From assembly GCF_003315595.1 (NCBI RefSeq), contig NZ_QNQU01000002.1:124001-188000 (forward strand): DNA of 64,000 nucleotides, read 5' to 3'. Under the pieces are notes generated by a model that worked only from the letters and a program-made list of their open reading frames with translations, did no database searches and had not been told where the DNA came from. Within the stretch, counting starts at the first letter, position 1; every line of letters starts with the position of its first letter. Source of the stretch: Pedobacter miscanthi (GTDB lineage Bacteria; Bacteroidota; Bacteroidia; Sphingobacteriales; Sphingobacteriaceae). The translations under genes were made by a program, and so were the position numbers. This document shows, in pieces, positions 45,725-53,771 of this stretch.

Positions 45725-48280
45725 TTACTTTACCTGCCCGGGATGGGAAGCCAGCACTTCTGAAAAGCTTTTCCCGAATTCATCTTCATAAAGCAATTTG
45801 TATTCCTTACAGAAGTTTTCGTAGGTATTTTTGGCGATAGAATGTTTACCCAGAAAAACAAGGGCTTTACATTTGATAACCATCGCTTCTTCGTTTACCG
45901 AATCGAAATAAAAGATATAATTGGAAAGTTCTATCAGCAGTTCAGGATCGCTTTCTACCCCTACTGAATGTGAGAAGTGCAGATAAGTATCGATAATCTC
46001 ATTAGAAATTTCGGCCTTAAAGCTGTCCATCCACTCATAATTTACAGTTGGTAAAAATGGTCCGCGTTTGATGATGGCGGCCAGGTGCCTGATTTTTTCG
46101 TGGTCAAGACGCGATTTATCTTTAATGATGTTCACATACTCCTGGTAATCGGTATAAGTTATCGCCGGATCGATATTGATGCGCCAGTAACCGGTTTCTT
46201 TCGAAATCTGGCAGTTACTGATCTTATCTAAAATACTTTTCAGCTTGGCAATATTCACCGAACGGTTATTCCTTGCACTTTCGTTCGATTTATCAAACCA
46301 CAACAATTCTTTCAGTTTATCGGAACTGATACCACGCTCCCACCTGATCGTATAAAGCAACACTACTAAAAAAAGTTCTTTAATGAGCGGTGTAAACTGT
46401 TTGGTAATCTGCTGACCGTTATCATCAAACACCTGTAAATCGCCGAAAAGGAAAATAGAACTCTTTTTTTCTTCCGAAACCTCTTCAGCAGCTATAATTT
46501 CTTTCTGATCAGTAATCACTTCTGCCACCGCGTGTACCGCACGGTGGGTTACCGGTTTAACCGGCTTTTTATTTCTGAACACGAAAAGAAGAATGCCCAT
46601 TACCGCTATAAATATCCCCGAAAACCAGTACCAGAATGGCGAATTTTCGGCAAAAAGTTTGTCGGGCGCTTCTAATGGAGGTGCATTAAGCGCGTAAACA
46701 TTTACATGTGTTTTATCGGTACTATCGCGGAAAGTGGTTACCGCAATAAAACGTTTAGACGATTTACTGTAATACAGATCGGCATACGAATTAATATCGT
46801 GGAACTGGTATGGAATTTTACTACCACTTAATTTATACTCCGGACTTTTTAATGAACCTACCATTAACTGGAGCTTCGATTCGTATTTGTGACGCGGAAA
46901 AATCAGTCCGTAAAAAGTATTTTCCTTTTCATTGATGATGAGCGAATTGGCAAAAACAAAATCCTCCCCGCCTACTTTCAGTTCGTATAACTTTTTGATG
47001 GTCTTTTTATCCATATCGAAATACAACAGGTCGTATAAATTCCGCGGATTAAGCATTTGTTTGCCCGTGGTACTTCCATAACCGCCGATTACATAAGCGC
47101 CATTACCCGATTGACCCAATGCGGCCAGGTAACGCGGTGTAAAGGTATCGCCTGTAAAAGGGACCTGTTGCCACTGTCCAGTTGGAAAGTGGTATTTATT
47201 AATCTGGTTTTTATAAATAAAATGCCCATAACCGGCAATCATGTATAACGACGAATCTTTTGGAGAATAAAATTTATTAAATAGCCAGTTGTCGGTAATA
47301 GGAGTTTTAGGGTTGTAATCTTTCGACCAGGTGCGCGAAGCAGAATCGAAAACACTTACAATTTTCTGATCGGCATAAAAATTTAAAAGCCGGTTATTGT
47401 GTTCATCATAAAGCGAATAATTACCCCTTAATAAAGTAAGTTTATTGGCAAAAGGATAAGACTTGATTTTGGTATCGCTCACCGAAAAAGTTTTAAGCGA
47501 ATCGCGTTCCACAATATATAACTGGTCGTTTTTGGAATTAAAAGCGATACTTGCAGGTCCTTTTACCACAAAATTACCAAGTCGCTGCCAATCGTAATGC
47601 ATTTTTTTTATCCATAATGCACGGTTAACCGAAGCTTTATTATCGCGGATCAGTTCTTTTGCAGTACTGCCATCATATTCATCAAGTGGCCAGTGGTATT
47701 TCAATTCGCCGTTTTCGGTAATCTTGATATTCCGGATCTTCATCGGTGGATTATCAGAAGTTTTAAACTGCTGGTATTCGTTAGCCCCGAAAAGGATTTT
47801 AAAACAGCTTCCTTTTTTGAGGTTTACACTTGCCACTCCGGTATAATTGCCAGAAGTTAATGTTAAAAGGGATTTCTGTGCATCGAATTTCAATTTTACC
47901 ACATTCCAGTTATGGTATAGTGTGGCTGGCGGAATTTCAAAAGCTATCTTCGAAAACTTGTTCCCGACAATTACCTTAAAATGGTGTTTTTCTTTAAAAT
48001 CATTGTCGTAAAGCAAATCGATATTTTCGGAATCGTTAACCACCAAACGAAGGATATAGCCAAAATAATCGTCTCTTTTCGGGAGAAAATTCAGGTCGAA
48101 ACTTAAATCAAAGCCATCATCAAAGCACAGGTTTTTACCAGGACTCAGATCGAGGCCCGTACGCTGATCCTGAACCACTTCGTGACTGAAAAAGCCGAGG
48201 CCATAAGATTGAGAAAAGCTTTTTTCGCAGCAGCATAAAAGGATGATTACTGCACTCCAGAAATATAATTTGGTCATCAT
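45725..48280 (-). CDS. Membrane-tethered SARP-like transcriptional regulator with periplasmic sensor (kelch/LamG-like)
   Basis: An 851-aa predicted single-protein signal transducer. It has a signal peptide (to about residue 24), a beta-sandwich LamG-like part (about 30-215, e.g. FDLSFDLNFLPKRDDYFGYI), a kelch-type beta-propeller (about 225-530, e.g. GAYVIGGYGSTTGKQML), one transmembrane helix (about 547-567) and a cytoplasmic C-terminus. That end carries a winged helix (about 603-710, FLFGDLQVFDDNGQQITKQF then SSDKLKELLWFDKSNESARN) and a helical BTAD-like part (about 715-845) as in SARP/OmpR-type activators. There is no kinase or receiver domain. It lies upstream of SusC and is probably the local glycan-responsive activator. 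Confidence 0.8.
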   Translation of the reverse strand: MMTKLYFWSAVIILLCCCEKSFSQSYGLGFFSHEVVQDQRTGLDLSPGKNLCFDDGFDLSFDLNFLPKRDDYFGYILRLVVNDSENIDLLYDNDFKEKHHFKVIVGNKFSKIAFEIPPATLYHNWNVVKLKFDAQKSLLTLTSGNYTGVASVNLKKGSCFKILFGANEYQQFKTSDNPPMKIRNIKITENGELKYHWPLDEYDGSTAKELIRDNKASVNRALWIKKMHYDWQRLGNFVVKGPASIAFNSKNDQLYIVERDSLKTFSVSDTKIKSYPFANKLTLLRGNYSLYDEHNNRLLNFYADQKIVSVFDSASRTWSKDYNPKTPITDNWLFNKFYSPKDSSLYMIAGYGHFIYKNQINKYHFPTGQWQQVPFTGDTFTPRYLAALGQSGNGAYVIGGYGSTTGKQMLNPRNLYDLLYFDMDKKTIKKLYELKVGGEDFVFANSLIINEKENTFYGLIFPRHKYESKLQLMVGSLKSPEYKLSGSKIPYQFHDINSYADLYYSKSSKRFIAVTTFRDSTDKTHVNVYALNAPPLEAPDKLFAENSPFWYWFSGIFIAVMGILLFVFRNKKPVKPVTHRAVHAVAEVITDQKEIIAAEEVSEEKKSSIFLFGDLQVFDDNGQQITKQFTPLIKELFLVVLLYTIRWERGISSDKLKELLWFDKSNESARNNRSVNIAKLKSILDKISNCQISKETGYWRINIDPAITYTDYQEYVNIIKDKSRLDHEKIRHLAAIIKRGPFLPTVNYEWMDSFKAEISNEIIDTYLHFSHSVGVESDPELLIELSNYIFYFDSVNEEAMVIKCKALVFLGKHSIAKNTYENFCKEYKLLYEDEFGKSFSEVLASHPGQVK

Positions 48281-48800
48281 TTATTAACATTACGAATATA
48301 ATATATATATCCCAATGTTGCCATAGTTGTGTAAATTTAAAGCATTTATTAGGACAGAGTGCATGTTGCAAAGGGCAAAATATTTCTATGATCTCTTTTC
48401 ATTTTCAGGCAGTTTAATTTTGAATATATTTCCATTTTTTTTAATGTTAACCCAATTAACGAATGACCAATGACCAGTTAACGAATGACCAATAACTAAG
48501 ACCAATGACCAGTTAACGAATGACCAATTAACTAATGACCAATGACCAATTAACTAATCACCAACGAACCTTTTTTAACCACAAAGGCACGAAGGCACAA
48601 AGGCATTCATTTTCTATAGGCTTTAACCAATCTGCAGTTGGCAGTTTTCAGTTAACAGTTTGCACAAAGTTAACCCAATGAACCAATCACCAATGAACTA
48701 ATGACCAATTAATGAATGACCAATCACCAATTAATGAATGACAATGAACCAATGACCAATCACCAATGAACTAATGACCAATAAACCAATGGCTAATAAA
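48281..48800. repeat. Intergenic region rich in AATGACCAATTAAC-like degenerate repeats
   Basis: Two blocks (about 48459-48560 and 48673-48800) consist of loosely repeated AATGACCAAT, AACGAATGACC and ACTAATGACC words with varying period, while 48577-48604 holds a CACAAAGGCACGAAGGCAC run. No gene-like frame is visible. The promoter of the SARP-like gene should lie just after 48280. The repeat blocks look like slippage-prone microsatellite sequence rather than protein-binding arrays. Confidence 0.7.
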
Positions 48801-51176
48801 CTAATCAACCTTAACTCTACCTGTTAAACGGTCATCCTCCGAAGATGAACCCACCATAATTTTAAACCAGCCAGGTTCTACCACACGTTTCATGTTGGCA
48901 TCGAGCAGAGAAAGATCCTGTTGAGTAAGTACAAAATTAACGGTTTTGCTTTGGCCAGCTTCAAGGTGTACACGTTCAAATCCCCTCAGGTTTTTGCTGT
49001 ATGTAATTACCGAGCTTACCTCATCCTGAAAATATAATTGAGGTACTTCATCACCTTCCCTTTTACCGGTATTTTTAATCTTGAAACTTACTTTGATTTT
49101 TTTCTCCTTCGGATAAGCGTTTACAATATTGAGATCGCTGTATTGAAAGCTGGTATAACTTAGTCCGTAACCAAAGGGATACAGGAAACCGCTTACATTG
49201 GCATCTTCTTTACTCTCTGCATCGGCCGAAGGTTTTATAGGGAAAGAAAGCGGAATTTGCCCTACCATTTTAGGAAAAGGCACACTTAATTTTCCGCCCG
49301 GATTATATTTACCGAACAATACATCGGCGATGGCTTTCCCGGTATATTCGCCTAAATACCAGGTTTCTACAATTGCCGGAATGGTTTTATGATCGAAGCT
49401 AAAAGTTACCGGACGTCCGCCTACCAACAATATTATCATTGGTTTCTTTAGCGCAGCAATTCGTTTTAACAAAAGTTCTTGCCGGCCAGGCAGTTTAAGG
49501 GTCAATCGCGATTTAGTTTCGCCGATGGTATTTTCGTTATCACCCAATACCAGAAATACGGTTTCCGATTTTTTAGCGGCTTCAACAGCATTTTCTATTG
49601 CGGCATTTTCTTTTTCACTGAGGTCGAAATCCTGTACATCGCTTTCAGGAAAGTGCGGATCGATGTGATCGCAGCCTTTGGCATAATTAATTTTGGTTCC
49701 GTTTGGTAAAGCGGCTTTCAGACCATCAAATACAGTGATTACGCTTGCATGTGTTGGTCCATATCTGGAAAGCAAGCTATGGTGTTCTTTTGCATTCGGA
49801 CCGATGATGGCCATCGAACCTGTTTTTGTGCTGTCGAGCGGTAAGATATTATTGTGGTTTTCTAGCAATACAATACCTTCCCTTGCAGCCTGCAGGGCAA
49901 GTGCTTTAGCTTTTATATTATGCACAGTTTTATCGGCAGCACCGGGGTCTTTAACATAAGGCTGATCGAAAAGACCAATCTCAAATTTAACCCTTAATAC
50001 TTCCGCTACGCGTTGGTTTACTACGGACATGGTTATACTTCCGTTTTTTATCCCCCTTCTCAATCCCCTCAGGTAATCGGCAGGGTTTTTAAATTCAGTA
50101 CGCACATTCAAACCTGCATTAAGCGCCATACGGGCGGCATCGGCTGTATCTTTAGCGACATGGTGCTTGGCAAAAAGATCTTCGAGTGCATGGCTATCGC
50201 TGGTTACATAACCCTTAAAACCAAACTGCTTACGAAGAATATCCGTTAAAAAGTAATGACTTGCAATAACCGGCTGTCCATCGTAATCGTTGTACGAAGC
50301 CATTACCCCTTTTGCATGGGCCTCCTGAAAAGCTACCCTAAACGGTTCCAGGTAAAGGTTCCACATTTCCCTTGGTGCCACATGCGGATCGGTACGTACC
50401 CCGCCATCGCGTCCGCCAACAGGAATACTATAAACCGCAAAATGTTTAACGGTAGAAATGATGCCATTTTCCTGTATACCCAAAATATTTTCTTTGCCTA
50501 ACTGACTAACCAGAAAAGGATCGCAACCATAAGTTTCTTCCATTCGTCCCCATCTTGGATCGGAGGAAACATCGAGGATTGGCGAATAAACGTTGGTATA
50601 ACCCAAAGCTTTAGCTTCGCTTGAAGTAACCCGGCCAATTTCTCTTACTAACTGTTTGTTAAAGCTACTTCCCTGCGCCAGTTGTGCCGGAAAATAAGTG
50701 GCTTTCATGTGGTTCAATCCACGGATCCCTTCTGTGGTAAAATCAACAGGGATACCCAATCTTGTTTCTTCAATAAACCAGCGTTGTATTTTATTGATGG
50801 CTTCTGCATGGGCAGAATAAGGAAAAGCCAGAACGGTATCTTTCCGCAATCCGGTAAGCTGTTCGTCGATGTTGGCAATACCATCTTTCCATACACTGTC
50901 TTTCCATGAGGCGGCTGGTAACCGGTCTTTTAAAAAGGCACCATAACCATAAAGGGTGGTGAGCTGGCAGGTTTTTTCTTCAATGGTCATTCGCTTAAGG
51001 AGATCGGCTACCCTAACCTTTACCGGCTGTTTCTTATCCTCGTAAATATCCAGTTTGCCGTTCTTGTTAAAATCTATCCAGGGCTGATTAACAGAAACAG
51101 GTTTCTCTTTAAAAGCAAAAACAATAACCATTAACAAAAGACTAAGAACAAGCCATGTCGTTTTTCTAAAGTGCAT
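48801..51176 (-). CDS. GH3 family beta-glucosidase/beta-xylosidase-type enzyme
   Basis: A 791-aa secreted retaining beta-glycosidase. It has a signal or membrane-anchor segment (residues about 6-22) and an EF-hand-like DFNKNGKLDIYEDKKQP just after it. The GH3 N-terminal domain carries VDFTTEGIRGL and DPRWGRMEETYGCDPFLVS, and the catalytic Asp nucleophile is in GYVTSDSHALEDLF (about residue 325). The second domain (about 430-650) has LPLDSTKTGSMAIIGPNA and a C-terminal Fn3-like domain (KIKNTGKREGDEVPQLYF). Specificity (glucose, xylose, GlcNAc) is not fixed by sequence. It precedes nothing in the same operon; the ROK gene upstream is 90 bp away. Confidence 0.95.
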   Translation of the reverse strand: MHFRKTTWLVLSLLLMVIVFAFKEKPVSVNQPWIDFNKNGKLDIYEDKKQPVKVRVADLLKRMTIEEKTCQLTTLYGYGAFLKDRLPAASWKDSVWKDGIANIDEQLTGLRKDTVLAFPYSAHAEAINKIQRWFIEETRLGIPVDFTTEGIRGLNHMKATYFPAQLAQGSSFNKQLVREIGRVTSSEAKALGYTNVYSPILDVSSDPRWGRMEETYGCDPFLVSQLGKENILGIQENGIISTVKHFAVYSIPVGGRDGGVRTDPHVAPREMWNLYLEPFRVAFQEAHAKGVMASYNDYDGQPVIASHYFLTDILRKQFGFKGYVTSDSHALEDLFAKHHVAKDTADAARMALNAGLNVRTEFKNPADYLRGLRRGIKNGSITMSVVNQRVAEVLRVKFEIGLFDQPYVKDPGAADKTVHNIKAKALALQAAREGIVLLENHNNILPLDSTKTGSMAIIGPNAKEHHSLLSRYGPTHASVITVFDGLKAALPNGTKINYAKGCDHIDPHFPESDVQDFDLSEKENAAIENAVEAAKKSETVFLVLGDNENTIGETKSRLTLKLPGRQELLLKRIAALKKPMIILLVGGRPVTFSFDHKTIPAIVETWYLGEYTGKAIADVLFGKYNPGGKLSVPFPKMVGQIPLSFPIKPSADAESKEDANVSGFLYPFGYGLSYTSFQYSDLNIVNAYPKEKKIKVSFKIKNTGKREGDEVPQLYFQDEVSSVITYSKNLRGFERVHLEAGQSKTVNFVLTQQDLSLLDANMKRVVEPGWFKIMVGSSSEDDRLTGRVKVD

Positions 51177-51266
51177 AAAAAGGGTTCAATATTTAGTTTA
51201 TTCAGGTTAAATAATTATTTTAAAATCTGTTGATTATAGCATTTAATTATAATGATACTTAAACCA

Positions 51267-52127
51267 TTAAAGACTTGATCCTGCTCCAATCAAAGCTGCT
51301 TCTTCACCAAGTACCGATCTTTTTACAGGAAAGCTATAGCCCATCATCTGTGCCAGGTATTTTCGCGTATCATCCAGAAAATATGCTTCGGCCTGTACAA
51401 TGTTGCCACCAATTACTGCCGCTAATGGCATTTTCTTACGTACAAACTTATAGATAAACTTAGCAAGGTTCATGCTGAATTCAGTAAATATTGACCGGAA
51501 ATAAGGCGAATTGTGGTGGTTGTCTACCAGGTCTTTTACATCTTTAATTTTCACTTCGGCAAGCTCTTCGAAACGGTTTACAAACCAGCGGGTAGAAATA
51601 TAATCTTCAGCAATGCCTTTCATGAAGGGCATTTTCCATAAATCGGCATCGTAAGCCTCGCCATTTTTAATGTAAGCGGTACCTAAACCTGTACCAAGCG
51701 TAAGTCCGATGGCCTTATCCATACCTTTTAAACTTCCACTAAATATTTCACCCTGAAGAAAGCATACGGCATCGTTACGGAAACTAATGGCATCCGAAGA
51801 AAAATCCAACCTTTGCGCAAGTTTTTCTTTGATATTCACATTATACAAAGCACCGTATTTGCCCTGGTCTTTGATCATACAGATACCATTTTTATAATCC
51901 ATAGGGCCGGGCATAGCGATAGAAATCCATGCCGGACGCCCGGCATGTTTGTTCATCGTATTTTCTATAATCGTTGCCCAGGCATCTATAATTTCTTCAA
52001 CTGGGGCATTGGTGTTTAAACTTGCCCTGCACCTGGTTTTGGTGATTTCATTTTTTTTATCGAGATCGATTAATGCGGCGGTAATATGCGAACCACCGAT
52101 ATCGGCTCCTAAAACAATTTTTTCCAT
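51267..52127 (-). CDS. ROK family sugar kinase-like protein
   Basis: A 286-aa cytoplasmic protein. The phosphate-1 motif GADIGGSHITAALID (residues 7-21) and the GLTLGTGLGTAY motif (about 145-156) identify the ROK family of glucokinases, N-acetylglucosamine and fructokinases. The family zinc site (CxCGxxGC) is missing; scattered Cys residues do not form it, so this may be a non-canonical kinase or a sugar-binding protein. The gene is upstream of GH3 on the same strand, with 90 bp between, and could phosphorylate the released monosaccharide. An ATP-dependent kinase activity is inferred. Confidence 0.85.
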   Translation of the reverse strand: MEKIVLGADIGGSHITAALIDLDKKNEITKTRCRASLNTNAPVEEIIDAWATIIENTMNKHAGRPAWISIAMPGPMDYKNGICMIKDQGKYGALYNVNIKEKLAQRLDFSSDAISFRNDAVCFLQGEIFSGSLKGMDKAIGLTLGTGLGTAYIKNGEAYDADLWKMPFMKGIAEDYISTRWFVNRFEELAEVKIKDVKDLVDNHHNSPYFRSIFTEFSMNLAKFIYKFVRKKMPLAAVIGGNIVQAEAYFLDDTRKYLAQMMGYSFPVKRSVLGEEAALIGAGSSL

Positions 52128-52376
52128 GCGATAATTTTAGCTTTATAGTACCAACCAGCAGCATTTGTTAAATCGTTTTACCTTTTGGAAGAAAAACCGG
52201 TTTTGTACAAAAAGAGAAATTTGGTTAGTGTATGGCTCAAACTTATCGGTAAAGCATTAATAAAACTTTAAAAAAAGATTAACCGGAGGAAATATTTAGA
52301 AAATAAGCGCTATTTCTTTGTTTTTTTGAAGAGATTATTCAAAAATGTTTTGTTTGATATGTTAGCGAGTTTTTTT

Positions 52377-52489
52377 ACCATATAAGAATATAAGTGCATT
52401 TAAGACACAATTTTATATTGATTTTCGCTAAGCCCATAGTTTAGCAATTGAATATCGGGCTTATATGTATCTTAAATGCCTTATATGGT
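52377..52489. repeat. 113-bp nested inverted repeat (three coaxial stems)
   Basis: The outer arm ACCATATAAG (52377-52386) pairs with CTTATATGGT (52480-52489), the middle arm GCATTTAAGA (52396-52405) pairs with TCTTAAATGC (52470-52479), and the inner arm TAAGCCC (52429-52435) pairs with GGGCTTA (52457-52463). The element fills the gap between the 3' end of the CIS cluster (52532) and the ROK gene start (52127). It may be a mobile-element remnant (MITE-like) or a terminator for the CIS genes. Confidence 0.8.
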
Positions 52490-52531
52490 TAATAATTGAT
52501 TTGCGTTTAATGCAACTAAATTTTATCTTAA

Positions 52532-53443
52532 TTAGCCTGCAAATAATTTTTCAACATCATCAAGGTTGGCATCTGTCCATGTAAAATAAAGCAATGCTGT
52601 ATTGGGGTTTAGTTCGTTGGTTGGCAATAAATTGAGTAAGTTATCGTGCAAATAAGCCACCTGATCATTTACATATTCATTTTCGTAATTAAAGTCAGTT
52701 TTATAGAAGCTCTTCGCCCATTCGTCGTGTCCTTGTCCTTTATGGATCAGCTCTGAAACCAAACTTTCAATTTTTTCGCTTTTTACGGTCAGTTTTTTCG
52801 CCTTATAAAAACATGGTTTCCGGCTTTCATCATGGTTATAAAACTCAATATCTTTTGATTGAATGGTTTTAGATGATGGATGCCCAAAGATATCAACCAA
52901 TCCGAAATTTTCGGTTTCAGTTACAATTTCAAGCTCTGCGGAACCTGATCCCGAAACAGCCAGTGTCCAGTTTTCAGCAATTGCACTTTCGGTAACCACA
53001 TAAACATCCCTAAAAGAATAATAAGTTTGCGTGAGTTTCACAATTAACTCCTGTTGAATATCATTCCAGTTGAGTACGCGTATTGATGCCGGATTATTAC
53101 CATTAAAAATAAAATTTCCCTTTTCGGCAAAGGCAAGAATCTGTTTGCTGAATTCAAATTCGCCGTTTACAGACTCATTCCCGGTTCCCCTACCTGAGTA
53201 AGGTTTTGAAACACCTTCGCTAAAGCTCCAGCCCGAAGGGTTAAGTTTATTATTGTAGTCTAGTTGTATTTCTTCCGGTTTCACCAATTGATTACGGAAA
53301 ATATTGCCGAGTACAACTACCTGACCATTAATGAGCTGAAAGAAATCGCCGGGATAAATGGCCTGAGCTGACGGTAATGTTGGAATAAAACCATTGGTAC
53401 GCAGGTAAAAGTTTCTGTAAAAATTTTTATAAATATTTTCCAT
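52532..53443 (-). CDS. Unknown 303-aa protein, CIS-associated, candidate effector
   Basis: No family was recognised. The 303-residue protein has no signal peptide or transmembrane helix. It opens with an aromatic-rich segment (MENIYKNFYRNFYLRTNGF), continues with beta-strand-like sequence (PGDFFQLINGQVVVLGNIF, FAEKGNFIFNG), and ends in an acidic, helix-like tail (DANLDDVEKLFAG). It is the last gene of the CIS cluster, 12 bp after PAAR, the place where spike-associated effectors or cargo are often encoded. It has no gp25, baseplate J or LysM features, so it is not an obvious baseplate part. Function unknown. Confidence 0.72.
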   Translation of the reverse strand: MENIYKNFYRNFYLRTNGFIPTLPSAQAIYPGDFFQLINGQVVVLGNIFRNQLVKPEEIQLDYNNKLNPSGWSFSEGVSKPYSGRGTGNESVNGEFEFSKQILAFAEKGNFIFNGNNPASIRVLNWNDIQQELIVKLTQTYYSFRDVYVVTESAIAENWTLAVSGSGSAELEIVTETENFGLVDIFGHPSSKTIQSKDIEFYNHDESRKPCFYKAKKLTVKSEKIESLVSELIHKGQGHDEWAKSFYKTDFNYENEYVNDQVAYLHDNLLNLLPTNELNPNTALLYFTWTDANLDDVEKLFAG

Positions 53444-53455
53444 ATCTAAATCCCG

Positions 53456-53755
53456 CTAGCCTCCAATGATTACGTTAAAGGCACCTAATACTATCGATCC
53501 GCCATGTGCCGTTTTATCGCCCAATCTGGCTGCCGGCATACCGCCTATCATTACCGTTGATGAGCCGGAAACAATACTATCCGGTGGTCCTACACAAACC
53601 AGCATATCGCCTAGCCTTGCGGCCGGTAAACCGGCGATGAGTACAGTAGGTTCGCCCGGTCCTACAATTGGCCCACCCACATGTGGTATGGGCACTGGGC
53701 CTGGTGTTATCATCGGGCATTCGTGAAAATCGGTTAATCTTGCTGCTGGTGGCAT
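53456..53755 (-). CDS. PAAR-domain spike-tip protein
   Basis: A 99-aa PAAR/PAAR-like protein. The PPAARLTDFHECP start, and two later repeats of LPAARLGDMLVCVG and MPAARLGDKTAHGG, give three PAAR-type motifs, each with His or Cys candidates for the metal site. PAAR proteins cap the VgrG-like spike of a type VI or extracellular contractile injection system and help puncture membranes. It follows the Vgr gene by 16 bp, the expected order in these clusters. Confidence 0.93.
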   Translation of the reverse strand: MPPAARLTDFHECPMITPGPVPIPHVGGPIVGPGEPTVLIAGLPAARLGDMLVCVGPPDSIVSGSSTVMIGGMPAARLGDKTAHGGSIVLGAFNVIIGG

Positions 53756-53771
53756 ATTTTTCTACTTAAAA

